Assembly: GCA_902560855.1 (NCBI GenBank)
Contig: CACENJ010000001.1
Span: forward strand, 110,935 to 174,934
Direction of reading: 5' to 3'
Length of the DNA stretch: 64,000 bases
Source: an uncultured Pelagibacteraceae bacterium
Lineage (GTDB): Bacteria > Pseudomonadota > Alphaproteobacteria > Pelagibacterales > Pelagibacteraceae
Shown here: positions 54,121 through 64,000 of the stretch, piece by piece
How the letters are laid out: each line of letters starts with the position of its first letter
Numbering within the stretch: position 1 is the stretch's first letter
Made by a program: the position numbers and the translations under genes
Notes under the pieces: model-generated
Seen by the model: the letters and a program-made list of their open reading frames with translations, nothing else
The model's database searches: none
Told to the model about the DNA's origin: nothing

Positions 54121-56663
54121 TTTTTCCTTTTCTTTTTATTTTTATCGTATTCTTTTCTTTTTTCAATTAATATTAATGCATCCTCCATATTAATATCAGT
54201 AGGGTCTTTTTCTTCAGGTATTGTAGCATTTAATGATTTATATTTAATATAAGGACCGTATTGACCTTTCATAATTCTTACTGGTTTTTTGTCTTCAGGA
54301 TGTTCACCCAAATCCTTTATTAAAGATGATGAGATTCTACCAGGCTTTGCTTCAGCTATTAATGTAATTGCTCTATTTAAACCTATTGAAAATATTTCAT
54401 CTACATTATCTAATCTTGCTGATTTTTTTTCACATTTAAGATAAGGACCAAATCTTCCCACATTTAAAGTAATATCTTGATCATTATCAGGATTTTTTCC
54501 TAGGGAAATGGGTAATGAACATAAAAATTTTGCTTTTTCTATGTCAATTGTGTCAATAGAAATTCCTTTTGGTATAGAAACATTTTTTAAACCATTATCT
54601 TTTTTTTTCTTTTTATTCACTTTTTGTGCACTTTCAGTTTCTATTTCAAATTGCAGATAAGGTCCAAATCTGCCGTTTTTTAAAAAAATATCTTTACCTT
54701 TATCATTTTTACCAATTAGTTTTGGTTCAGATAAATTTGATTGTTCAGCAGCTTTAGCTTTAGATAAAGGTCTTGTAAATTTACATTCGGGATAATTAGA
54801 ACATCCTATAAAAGCTCCTCCTCTAAAACTATTTTTAAGACTTAATTCACCGTTATTGCATAACTTGCAATTACGATCGATTTTACCATTCGCATCAACA
54901 TCAAATACTAGGTCACCTAAACTTTCGTTTAACAAATCTAAAACTTCACGTGTTCTTTTTTCTTTTACATTATTAACATTTTTATTAAAGTCAGACCAAA
55001 ATTGTTCAAGAACCTCTGTCCAATCTTCTTTACCACTAGTTATATTATCTAATTGATCTTCTAGATTTGCAGTAAATCCATAATCAACATACTTAGTAAA
55101 TAATTTTTCTAAAAATGCAGATAAAAGTTTTCCCCTATCTGTGGGAAAAAATCTTTTATTATTTATATCAGCATAGCCACGGTTTGATATTACTGATATT
55201 ATGCTAGCATAAGTCGAGGGCCTTCCTATTCCTAATTCTTCTAACTTTTTAACAAGACTAGCTTCTGAATATCTTGGAGGAGGTTGTGTAAAATGTTGTT
55301 CATCTATAAATTCATCTAAGTCTACATTTCCTTTAGATACTTCTGGAAGAATTTTTTCATCATCATTTTCAATCTCATTTTTGTAAAGTTTTAAGAATCC
55401 GTCAAACTTAATAACTGATCCTGATGCTTTAAAGATATTGGATTTATCTTTAGACTCTATAACTATTGTGTTTCTGTCAAATTTTGCCGATTCCATTTGT
55501 GAAGACAAAGCTCTTGACCAAATTAAATTATATAATTTATATTGATCTGTGCTTAAGTATTTTTTTAAGCTATCTGGATTTCTTTCAATATCGGTAGGTC
55601 GTATTGCTTCGTGAGCTTCTTGAGCATTTTTAGCTTTTTTACCTGAATAATTTAAAGGTGTGTCGGGTAAATAATTTTTTCCAAAATTATTTTCAATATA
55701 ATTTCTGAATATTTTTATGCTATCATTAGATATATTTGTTCCATCAGTTCTCATATATGTTATTAAACCAACGGCATCACCTTCAATATCAATTCCTTGA
55801 TAAAGTCTTTGAGCTATTTGCATAGTCCTTGAAGCGCCAAATCCAAGTTTGCTCGATGCAGATTGTTGAAGAGTTGATGTTGTGAATGGCCCGGATGGAT
55901 TTCTAGTATAAACCTTTGATGAAATATCTGTAATTTCATAATCCTTCTTTTTAAGATCTTGTATTATATTATTTATGTCATTTTTATTTATGAAAGAAAA
56001 TTTTTCAATTTTTTTATTATTTATTTGGTAAGGACTTGTATTAACTATATTTCCATTTTTGTTTTTAAAGTTAACGAATAATTTCCAAAATTCTTCTGGT
56101 TTAAAATTTTCTATCTCATGCTCTCTTTCAGTTAGAAGTCTCAGCGCAACTGATTGAACTCTTCCAGCAGACTTTGATCCCGGAAGTTTTGTCCATAATA
56201 TTGGTGATATATTGAATCCAACAAGATAATCTAATGCTCTTCTTGCCATATAAGCATCTACCAGTTGAGGCTCAATGCTTCTAGGATTTTCAATTCCATT
56301 TGTAACTGCTTTTTTTGTAATTTCGTTAAAAATAACTCTTTCAATTTTTTTATCTTTTAATAGTTTTTTTTCATCTAAATATTCTTTTACATGCCAAGCA
56401 ATAGCTTCACCTTCACGGTCTGGATCAGTGGCAAGAATAATTTTATCAGAATTCTTAACAACATTTACTATTTCATTTAGATATTTTTTTGAAAAACTAT
56501 CAACTTCCCAAATCATTTTAAATTTATTTTCAGGATCTACGGAACCATTTTTAGATGGAAGATCTCTAATATGCCCATAGCTAGCAAGTACTGTATAATT
56601 ATCGCCAAGATATTTATTTATAGTTTTAGCTTTTGCAGGACTTTCAACAATTACTAAATTCAT
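54117..56663 (-). CDS. topA: DNA topoisomerase I
   Basis: 848 aa; VIVESPAKAKTINKYLG, DPDREGEAIAWH, YMRTDGTNIS, C-terminal Zn and repeat domains. Confidence 0.97.
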   Translation of the reverse strand: MNLVIVESPAKAKTINKYLGDNYTVLASYGHIRDLPSKNGSVDPENKFKMIWEVDSFSKKYLNEIVNVVKNSDKIILATDPDREGEAIAWHVKEYLDEKKLLKDKKIERVIFNEITKKAVTNGIENPRSIEPQLVDAYMARRALDYLVGFNISPILWTKLPGSKSAGRVQSVALRLLTEREHEIENFKPEEFWKLFVNFKNKNGNIVNTSPYQINNKKIEKFSFINKNDINNIIQDLKKKDYEITDISSKVYTRNPSGPFTTSTLQQSASSKLGFGASRTMQIAQRLYQGIDIEGDAVGLITYMRTDGTNISNDSIKIFRNYIENNFGKNYLPDTPLNYSGKKAKNAQEAHEAIRPTDIERNPDSLKKYLSTDQYKLYNLIWSRALSSQMESAKFDRNTIVIESKDKSNIFKASGSVIKFDGFLKLYKNEIENDDEKILPEVSKGNVDLDEFIDEQHFTQPPPRYSEASLVKKLEELGIGRPSTYASIISVISNRGYADINNKRFFPTDRGKLLSAFLEKLFTKYVDYGFTANLEDQLDNITSGKEDWTEVLEQFWSDFNKNVNNVKEKRTREVLDLLNESLGDLVFDVDANGKIDRNCKLCNNGELSLKNSFRGGAFIGCSNYPECKFTRPLSKAKAAEQSNLSEPKLIGKNDKGKDIFLKNGRFGPYLQFEIETESAQKVNKKKKKDNGLKNVSIPKGISIDTIDIEKAKFLCSLPISLGKNPDNDQDITLNVGRFGPYLKCEKKSARLDNVDEIFSIGLNRAITLIAEAKPGRISSSLIKDLGEHPEDKKPVRIMKGQYGPYIKYKSLNATIPEEKDPTDINMEDALILIEKRKEYDKNKKKRKK

Positions 56664-56700
56664 AAATCACGAAACTACATAAATGATTTAGATAGTCAAA

Positions 56701-57279
56701 TTAATAAATTTTTGTCTTAGATTCTTCCTTATTTATCAGACGTTTAATATTTTCTCTATGTGTAAAAAATATTAAAACAAACATTATAAGAAAAAAAAAT
56801 ATATTTTGTCCGTTTAAAAAAAATAATAAATACATTGGAACACTTAATGATGCTATCAGTGAAGATAATGATGAATATTTAAAAATAAGAAAAAATATCA
56901 TCCAAATAAAAATAAATACAAAACCAAATATAATATTTATAGAAAACAATATTCCAACGTATGTGGCCACACCTTTGCCTCCTTTAAATTTCAGCCATAA
57001 AGGAAATACGTGTCCAATAAATACACATAAAGCACAAATATAAATAAATTCATTATAATAAAATTTTATAAAAATTACTGGCAGTACAGCTTTTACTATA
57101 TCTAAAATCAATGTACTGTATCCAACAGCTTTATTGCCTGTCCTTAGAGCATTTGTAGCACCAATATTTCCAGAACCTATATTTCTTATATCTATTTTTA
57201 AAAATATTTTAGTTAAAAGATAACCAAAAGGAATTGATCCGATTGTATAGGAACATAAAACTATTATTAATAATTCCAT
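56701..57279 (-). CDS. plsY: Acyl-phosphate glycerol-3-phosphate acyltransferase
   Basis: 192 aa; GSIPFGYLLTK, NIGSGNIGATNALRTGNK, FKGGKGVATYVG. Confidence 0.95.
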   Translation of the reverse strand: MELLIIVLCSYTIGSIPFGYLLTKIFLKIDIRNIGSGNIGATNALRTGNKAVGYSTLILDIVKAVLPVIFIKFYYNEFIYICALCVFIGHVFPLWLKFKGGKGVATYVGILFSINIIFGFVFIFIWMIFFLIFKYSSLSSLIASLSVPMYLLFFLNGQNIFFFLIMFVLIFFTHRENIKRLINKEESKTKIY

Positions 57280-57281
57280 TT

Positions 57282-58568
57282 TTATAATTTATATAACTCC
57301 TCACCATTAACAAAAGTATTTGTTACTTTGCCTTGAAGTTTTTTATTTTCAATTGATGTATTTTTCGATTTTGAAAGCAAATTTTCCTTTTTAACAATCC
57401 AAGGTTTGCTTATGTCTACTATACAAAAGTCAGCATTATTTCCAATGTTTAAATTTCCTTTGTTTATTTTTAAGATTTTAGCAGGATTACTAGTTAGTGC
57501 TTCTATGATGGTGTACAATTTTACTGATTCATTATGAAATAATTCTAGAGATAAAGATAATAAAGTTTCAATACTTGAAGATCCAGTAGCCGCTTTAGAA
57601 AAAGTTAGTCTTTTTTGTTCCTCATCTTCTGGTTTATGATCTGAAACAATTACATCTATGGTTTTTTTGTTTAATCCTTCAACTAAAGCCAATCTATCTT
57701 TTTCGGTTCTTAGCGGCGGAGAAAGTTTTAAAAAAGTTCTGAAATTACCTATGTCATTTTCATTAAGTGATAAATTATTTATTGAAACGCCACATGAAAA
57801 TTTTAGAATTTCTTTTTTTTCTTTAATTAGATCAATAGATTTTGCTGATGATATTTGTGATATATGATATCTGCATTTGTATTCTTCTAATAATGATAAA
57901 TCTCTCTCTATTATTATTTTTTCCGCAACATCAGGAATGCCTTGCAAACCAAGTTTAGTGGAGATTATCCCATCATTCATCATTCCATTTTCTGCTAGTT
58001 CAAAATCTTCAGCGTGTTGAATTACTAATGAATTTAAATCATTAGCAGAATTCATTATTTTAGACATTAAACGAGTATTTTGTATTGTTTTTATTCCATC
58101 AGTAAAACCAATAATTCCTTTTTTTTGTAGCAAACCAAACTCCGTCATATTTGTTCCTTCAAGATTTTTTGTTAGTGAAGCTGTAGGAAAAATATTTATT
58201 TTTGATTTATCTCTTCCTCTTCTTTTAAGAAAATCTACCATAGAAACATTGTCTATTATTGGATTCGTATTTGGCATAGTAACAACTGAAGTTACACCTC
58301 CCGATAGAGCAGCGTTGCTCAAAGTTCTAAAATTTTCTTTATATTCGTAACCTGGTTCGCCTACAAAAACTCTCATATCAACTAATCCTGGAAATATATA
58401 TTTACCTTTAAGATCGATATATTTTTCTCTAGAAGGTATATTATTTTTATTAACTTTTTTACCTACAGCTTCAAATTTACCATTTTCATCAATTATCAAT
58501 CCTCCAATTTCATCTAATGAATTAGAAGGGTCAATTATATTTGCATTTAGAAAATATTTTTTTTTCAT
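57282..58568 (-). CDS. pyrC: Dihydroorotase, class I type
   Basis: 428 aa; FPGLVDMRVFVGEPG, SDHKPEDEEQK; adjacent pyrB. Confidence 0.88.
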   Translation of the reverse strand: MKKKYFLNANIIDPSNSLDEIGGLIIDENGKFEAVGKKVNKNNIPSREKYIDLKGKYIFPGLVDMRVFVGEPGYEYKENFRTLSNAALSGGVTSVVTMPNTNPIIDNVSMVDFLKRRGRDKSKINIFPTASLTKNLEGTNMTEFGLLQKKGIIGFTDGIKTIQNTRLMSKIMNSANDLNSLVIQHAEDFELAENGMMNDGIISTKLGLQGIPDVAEKIIIERDLSLLEEYKCRYHISQISSAKSIDLIKEKKEILKFSCGVSINNLSLNENDIGNFRTFLKLSPPLRTEKDRLALVEGLNKKTIDVIVSDHKPEDEEQKRLTFSKAATGSSSIETLLSLSLELFHNESVKLYTIIEALTSNPAKILKINKGNLNIGNNADFCIVDISKPWIVKKENLLSKSKNTSIENKKLQGKVTNTFVNGEELYKL

Positions 58569-59510
58569 TTAATTACAAAAAATTTTTAAACAAGCCATTC
58601 TTACAGCAACTCCTAGCTCTACTTGTTCTTGAATTACACTTTTATTAATATCATCAGCTAGATTTGTATCTATTTCAATTCCTCTGTTCATTGGACCTGG
58701 GTGCATAATTAGTGCATCATCTTTGGCACAATCTAATTTATCTGGAGTAAGCCCGTAGTATTCATAATATTCACGATTTGATGATAAGAATGAACTGCTC
58801 ATTCTTTCATTTTGAAGTCGAAGCATCATAACAATATCACAATCTTTTAAACCTTTTTTCATATCTGAAAATTTGTTAACACCAAATTTTTCAAGATCTT
58901 TAGGCATTAAGTTTGTCGGAGCAACTATGTTTACTTCTGCTCCCAACATGGTTAACAAATAGATATTTGATCTAGCTACTCTTGAATGGAGAATGTCACC
59001 ACATATTGCAATTCTTAACCCTTGAATTTTTTCTTTTTTTTCAATTATTGTTAAAGCATCTAATAATGCTTGAGTAGGATGTTCTCTTCTACCATCACCC
59101 GCATTTATAACTGCACATCTAACTTTTTGTGATAGTAAATTACAAGCTCCTGAATCTTGATGTCTGACTACAATTAAATTCGGATGCATTGCATTTAATG
59201 TCATTGCTGTGTCGATTAAAGTTTCACCTTTTTTTATTGCAGAATTAACTATATTCATTGACATTACATCTGCCCCAAGTCTTTTTCCTGCTAATTCAAA
59301 TGAGCTTTGAGTTCTTGTAGAAGGTTCGAAGAAAAGATTTATTTGAGTTTTACCCCTAAGTGTATCTAATTTTTTATTTTCACTTCTATTTAATTTAATA
59401 AATTGCTTTGCTTCAGAAAGTATAAAATTAATATCAGAAACTGTTAAATCCTGGATTCCTAAAAGGTGTTTTTGAGAAATTTTAACAGCTTTATCTGATT
59501 TAGTTGCCAT
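58569..59510 (-). CDS. pyrB: Aspartate carbamoyltransferase catalytic subunit
   Basis: 313 aa; [48 protein letters not shown]. Confidence 0.96.
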   Translation of the reverse strand: MATKSDKAVKISQKHLLGIQDLTVSDINFILSEAKQFIKLNRSENKKLDTLRGKTQINLFFEPSTRTQSSFELAGKRLGADVMSMNIVNSAIKKGETLIDTAMTLNAMHPNLIVVRHQDSGACNLLSQKVRCAVINAGDGRREHPTQALLDALTIIEKKEKIQGLRIAICGDILHSRVARSNIYLLTMLGAEVNIVAPTNLMPKDLEKFGVNKFSDMKKGLKDCDIVMMLRLQNERMSSSFLSSNREYYEYYGLTPDKLDCAKDDALIMHPGPMNRGIEIDTNLADDINKSVIQEQVELGVAVRMACLKIFCN

Positions 59511-59552
59511 TAAAACTAACTCTATAACTATTAATCTTCAATAGCGCAAGTA

Positions 59553-60008
59553 TTAATTTTTTAAATAATCAATAGCACCTTGTAAAATGAATGCAGCAGC
59601 ATTTTTATCTATGTTTTTAACTTTTTTAGAAGTATTTATATCCAACTGACTAGATAAATTATAGGCACCAACAGTAGATAATCTTTCATCCCAAAGACAT
59701 ATTGGAGTGTCTACATGTTTGCTTATATTTTTGCACACATCTTTTATCGATTGTGACCTTCGGCCTAAAGTGCCATCCATCTTAATAGGATTGCCAACAA
59801 TAATTCCTTCAATAGAATTTTCTTTTATTATCAATTTCAAATTGTCAATAAATTTAGTGCTATCTTCTTTTTTTATCATACTAAATGGTGTCGCTACTGA
59901 TTGCTGATCATCGCATATAGCTACTCCGATTCTTTTTGACCCTAAATCTAAACCTAATAATCTTGATTTTTTAGTAATTTTATTTTTGAATTCCTCTATA
60001 GTGATCAT
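59553..60008 (-). CDS. ruvX: Putative pre-16S rRNA nuclease / YqgF Holliday junction resolvase-like
   Basis: 151 aa; LGLDLGSKRIGVAICDD, GNPIKMDGTLGRRSQ, WDERLST. Confidence 0.94.
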   Translation of the reverse strand: MITIEEFKNKITKKSRLLGLDLGSKRIGVAICDDQQSVATPFSMIKKEDSTKFIDNLKLIIKENSIEGIIVGNPIKMDGTLGRRSQSIKDVCKNISKHVDTPICLWDERLSTVGAYNLSSQLDINTSKKVKNIDKNAAAFILQGAIDYLKN

Positions 60009-60057
60009 ATTGTATCTTTCAAACTTAAGTGGTAGTTTGCTAATACTTAACTATCAC

Positions 60058-60345
60058 ATGACAATTGATCTTAAAACAGTAAAACATATATCTAAATTAG
60101 CTAGAATTTCTATTGACGATGAAAAAGCTAAAAAACTAGCGAATGATTTAAATTCAATATTTGAATTTATTGAAAAATTAAACAAACTTAATACAGAAAA
60201 AGTAGAACCTTTAACATCAATTGCTGAAACTACTCTTAAATTAAGAATTGATGAAGTTAAATCAAAGAATATAAGAGAACAAATATTGAAAAATTCCCCA
60301 GACAAAAATAAAGACTTTTTTGTAGTACCAAAGGTGGTCGAATAA
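60058..60345 (+). CDS. gatC: Asp/Glu-tRNA amidotransferase subunit C
   Basis: [24 protein letters not shown]; internal ATG preferred over the track start 59986. Confidence 0.92.
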   Translation: MTIDLKTVKHISKLARISIDDEKAKKLANDLNSIFEFIEKLNKLNTEKVEPLTSIAETTLKLRIDEVKSKNIREQILKNSPDKNKDFFVVPKVVE

Positions 60346-61802
60346 TGAACGATATAACTTCACAAAATTTAAATGAATTAATAAAAAATATTAAAGATAA
60401 AAAAGTTTCATCAGAAGAAGTGACCAAAAGTTTTATAAAAAGAGCAGAAAAATCTAAAACTTTAAACTGTTATATTACAGAAGATTTTGATAGTGCTATC
60501 AATAAAGCAAAAAAATTTGATAATAAACCAAACTTTAATTTAAAATTACCTGGTATACCTATAGCAGTTAAAGATTTGTTTTGCACAAAAGATGTTAAAA
60601 CTACTGCTGGTAGCAAAATATTAAATAATTTTATTCCTACTTATGAATCGACGGTTACTCAGAATCTTTGGGATGAAGGTGCAATATTACTCGGTAAATT
60701 AAATTGTGATGAATTTGCAATGGGCTCATCTAACGAAACTAGTTTTTTTGGTAATGTACAAAACCCAATTGATTTAAATTTAGTCCCTGGTGGTTCATCG
60801 GGTGGATCATCAGCTGCGCTTGCATCTAATCTTACTCCGGTAACTATTGGTACTGATACGGGTGGCTCTATAAGACAACCAGCATCATTTACTGGAACTG
60901 TTGGACTTAAACCTACTTATGGTAGTTGTTCAAGATATGGAATAGTTGCCTTTGCATCATCTTTAGATCAAGCAGGACCTATGGCAAAAAATGTTAAAGA
61001 CTGCGCATTACTGCAAGAAGTAATTAGTTCTTATGATTCTAAAGATTCCACATCAATTGATTTTAAGAGAAATAATTATAGTAAACTTTTAAAAAATGAC
61101 ATCAAAGGTAAAAAAATAGGAATACCAAGAGAATACAGAGTTGAAGGAATGCCAAAAGAAATAGAAGATCTATGGATTAAAGGTAAAGAGCTTGTTAAAG
61201 AATGTGGAGCTGAAGTTATTGATATATCTTTACCACACACTAACTTTGCATTACCAGCTTATTATATTGTTGCTCCAGCAGAAGCATCGTCTAATTTAGC
61301 GCGTTACGATGGTGTTAAATATGGCTTTAGATCACAAGGAGAAAATTTAATTGATATGTATGAAAAAACTAGATCAGAAGGCTTTGGAAACGAAGTCAAG
61401 AGAAGAATAATGATTGGAACATATGTATTATCCTCAGGCTATTATGATGCCTATTATCTTAAAGCACAAAAAGTAAGAAAACTTATTAAAAATGACTTTG
61501 ATGAGGCATACAAAACTGTTGATGCCATTATAACTCCATCTACACCAAGTTCAGCATTTAAAATTGGAGAAAAAACGAACGATCCTGTTTCAATGTATCT
61601 TAACGATATTTTTACAGTTCCAGTAAATTTAGCGGGATTACCAGGAATTTCTATTCCTGCAGGATTAGATAATAAAGGTTATCCATTAGGATTACAAATA
61701 ATCGGTAAAGCATTTGATGAACAAAATTTACTAAACATCGCTTATGCTTTAGAAGAAAAAATTAATTTTCAAAATAATATTAAAGAATGGTGGATAAAAT
61801 GA
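60345..61802 (+). CDS. gatA: Asp/Glu-tRNA amidotransferase subunit A
   Basis: 485 aa; [33 protein letters not shown] amidase signature. Confidence 0.97.
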   Translation: MNDITSQNLNELIKNIKDKKVSSEEVTKSFIKRAEKSKTLNCYITEDFDSAINKAKKFDNKPNFNLKLPGIPIAVKDLFCTKDVKTTAGSKILNNFIPTYESTVTQNLWDEGAILLGKLNCDEFAMGSSNETSFFGNVQNPIDLNLVPGGSSGGSSAALASNLTPVTIGTDTGGSIRQPASFTGTVGLKPTYGSCSRYGIVAFASSLDQAGPMAKNVKDCALLQEVISSYDSKDSTSIDFKRNNYSKLLKNDIKGKKIGIPREYRVEGMPKEIEDLWIKGKELVKECGAEVIDISLPHTNFALPAYYIVAPAEASSNLARYDGVKYGFRSQGENLIDMYEKTRSEGFGNEVKRRIMIGTYVLSSGYYDAYYLKAQKVRKLIKNDFDEAYKTVDAIITPSTPSSAFKIGEKTNDPVSMYLNDIFTVPVNLAGLPGISIPAGLDNKGYPLGLQIIGKAFDEQNLLNIAYALEEKINFQNNIKEWWIK

Positions 61803-63265
61803 GTGAAGATTTGAGTCAATATTTAATAACTAGAAATAAGAATGTATATGAAGTTATTATAGGTTTAGAAGTTCATGCTCAAGTTCTTTCAAAATCAAAA
61901 TTGTTTTCATCTTCATCAACAAAATTTGGCGCTGAGCCAAACACTCAAGTAAGTTTAGTCGATGCAGCTTTTCCTGGGATGCTTCCAGTAATAAATGAGT
62001 TTTGTATAAAACAAGCGATAAAAACTGGAATAGGATTAAAAGCTAAAATAAATAATAAATCAGTTTTTGATAGAAAAAATTATTTTTACGCAGATCTTCC
62101 TCAAGGATATCAAATTTCTCAATACAAATATCCAATAGTGGGAGAGGGTGTAGTTATTTTAGATATGCCTTATGGTCAACGAGAAATTGGAATTGAAAGG
62201 CTTCATTTAGAACAAGATGCAGGTAAAAGCATACACGATATTGACCCAGAAAACACTTTTGTTGATTTGAATAGGTCGGGTGTAGCATTAATGGAAATTG
62301 TTAGCAAACCAGACTTGAGAACATTAAACGAAGTTAATGTCTATATTAAAAAACTCAGATCAATAATGAGATATTTAGGCACATGTGATGGAAATATGCA
62401 AGAAGGATCACTTAGAGCCGATGTTAACGTCTCAGTTAAAAAAAAAGATTCAAAGACACTTGGTACAAGATGTGAAATAAAAAATGTTAATTCAATCAAA
62501 TTTATGCAATTAGCTATAGATTATGAAGCTAACAGACAAGTAGATATAATCGAAGAAGGAAAAAAAATTGATCAAGAAACAAGATTGTTTGACACTAAAA
62601 AGAACGAAACTAGATCTATGAGGTCAAAAGAAGATGCTCATGATTATAGGTACTTTCCAGACCCAGATCTTTTGCCATTAGAAATAAATGACAAATTTAT
62701 TAAAGATTTAAAAAAAGAAATACCTGAATTACCAGATGAAAAAAAAAAAAGATTTATAGAAAAATTTAAATTATCAGCTTATGAGGCAAACATATTAGTG
62801 TCAGATATAGAAACTTCTAAATATTTTGAAGAAGTTATAAAGAAATCGGATATAAAACTTTCTACAAATTGGATTACAGGGGCTTTATTCGCATTATTAA
62901 ATGAAAAAAACTTAGAAATATCGCAAAGTCCAATTAGCGCAAAAAATTTGTCAAAAATGATTAATTTAATTAAAGATGGGACAATCTCAGGAAAAATTGC
63001 AAAGTCAGTTTTTGAAATCATGGCAAAAGGCGACATTGATCCCGAAAAAATAATTAAAGAAAAAGGCCTTAAACAAGAAAGTGATCCAAAAGAATTAGAA
63101 AAACTAATTGATAAAGTCATCAATGATAACCAAGACAAAGTAATGGAATATAAATCTGGAAAAGAAAAATTATTTGGTTACTTCGTTGGACAGGCTATGA
63201 AAGTCTCTGGAGGTAAAGCAAATCCACAATTAATAAATGAGATTTTAAAAAAGAAGCTAAAATAA
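61799..63265 (+). CDS. gatB: Asp/Glu-tRNA amidotransferase subunit B
   Basis: [31 protein letters not shown] overlap with gatA suggests start at 61799. Confidence 0.96.
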   Translation: MSEDLSQYLITRNKNVYEVIIGLEVHAQVLSKSKLFSSSSTKFGAEPNTQVSLVDAAFPGMLPVINEFCIKQAIKTGIGLKAKINNKSVFDRKNYFYADLPQGYQISQYKYPIVGEGVVILDMPYGQREIGIERLHLEQDAGKSIHDIDPENTFVDLNRSGVALMEIVSKPDLRTLNEVNVYIKKLRSIMRYLGTCDGNMQEGSLRADVNVSVKKKDSKTLGTRCEIKNVNSIKFMQLAIDYEANRQVDIIEEGKKIDQETRLFDTKKNETRSMRSKEDAHDYRYFPDPDLLPLEINDKFIKDLKKEIPELPDEKKKRFIEKFKLSAYEANILVSDIETSKYFEEVIKKSDIKLSTNWITGALFALLNEKNLEISQSPISAKNLSKMINLIKDGTISGKIAKSVFEIMAKGDIDPEKIIKEKGLKQESDPKELEKLIDKVINDNQDKVMEYKSGKEKLFGYFVGQAMKVSGGKANPQLINEILKKKLK

Positions 63266-63266
63266 A

Positions 63267-63728
63267 ATGGGTTCAAATCTCATTATTGATAAAGAAATCG
63301 AGAATTATATTAATAATCATTCATTGGAATTGAGTCCAATTCAAAAAGAAATAATTGAATACAATGATAGCTTGGGAACTATTAAAAGAATGCAAATTTC
63401 AGTTTCTCAATGTCATTTTTTACATTTAATTATTAAAACATCTAATATTAAAAAAATTTTAGAAATAGGTACATTTACAGGTTTGAGCACATTATCAATG
63501 GCATTAGCTCTATCCAAAGAAGGTAAATTAATTGCTTTGGATAATAATGAAGAAACAAATAAAATTGCGATTAATTTTTTTAAGAAAGCCAAACAAGAAA
63601 ACAAAATTCAAACTATTATTAAACCTGCTTTAGAAAGTTTAAAAGAAATGATAAAACTAAAACATTCCGGTAAGTTTTTGTATCACCTTCGGCATGAAGT
63701 AAAGAGTTTAAAGAAACAACCAATATAA
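63267..63728 (+). pseudogene. Class I SAM O-methyltransferase, 3' end replaced at a junction
   Basis: N-terminal ILEIGTFTGLSTLSMALAL motif I; after ~ESLKEMIK the reading frame runs antisense through MATE-like codons, and the expected FDxxFIDADK block is absent. Confidence 0.7.
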
Positions 63729-64000
63729 ACAAAAAAGAACCTGAATAAATAATATTTGTATATTCAAGTCCTAAATATGCAACTTCTTCAGTTGAACCCA
63801 TTAAAAAAAATACTTGCTCAGAAAAATACAAACCTAAAAAAGTAATAAAAATAGAAATTAAAATTCCATAATAAATAATATGAGAAAAATAATTTAATGT
63901 TTTTTTATTATCTTTTTCTCCAATGCTATTTCCTATTAAAGATGTCCCAGCAACAGTCACACCAATAGATGTTGCAATAATAATAAAATATATTGGAAAA
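63619..64000 (-). CDS. MATE-family efflux transporter fragment; begins beyond right edge and is truncated at its 3' end
   Basis: SIGVTVAGTSLIGNSIGEKDNKKT, LEYTNIIYSGSFLFILVVSLNSLLHAEGDTKTYRNVLVLSFLLNFL, then KQV stop. Confidence 0.72.
   Translation of the reverse strand, partial: FPIYFIIIATSIGVTVAGTSLIGNSIGEKDNKKTLNYFSHIIYYGILISIFITFLGLYFSEQVFFLMGSTEEVAYLGLEYTNIIYSGSFLFILVVSLNSLLHAEGDTKTYRNVLVLSFLLNFLKQV

Noticed and set aside
59986-60057. N-terminal extension of gatC in the ORF track
   Set aside because: Extension overlaps ruvX start and does not match GatC; the ATG at 60058 gives the normal N-terminus

Overview
AT-rich, very compact 64 kb window, most likely from an alphaproteobacterium of the SAR11/Pelagibacterales type. 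This is inferred from base composition, gene order and overlapping genes; no search was run. The core is one nearly continuous translation/transcription super-cluster: tRNA-Tyr, tRNA-Gly, tuf, tRNA-Trp, secE-nusG-rplKAJL-rpoBC-rpsLG-fusA, then S10/spc/alpha-type ribosomal genes with secY-adk, through rplQ (about 18.7-47.5 kb). Upstream are purine genes (purC partial, purB), map, sfsA, a TrpB2-DUF1015-serC-serA block, and a small accessory surface/modification block (SGNH-like, GT-C-like membrane protein, unusual radical SAM, SDR). A likely mini-integration locus follows: a broken tRNA-Leu copy, a 31-bp direct repeat, an HtrA-like protease, a second copy of the repeat, and an intact tRNA-Leu. 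Downstream are lipB, mgtE, panC, galU-ugd, topA, plsY, pyrC, pyrB, ruvX, gatCAB, and an end-of-window junction where two convergent genes are both truncated. No rRNA or CRISPR array was seen. The most interesting items are the integrase-less tRNA-Leu element, the TrpB2/DUF1015/serC/serA context, the CX3CX3C radical SAM protein, the 63.6 kb junction, in-frame tandem duplications at the C-termini of L22 and L15, and the missing rpmD.
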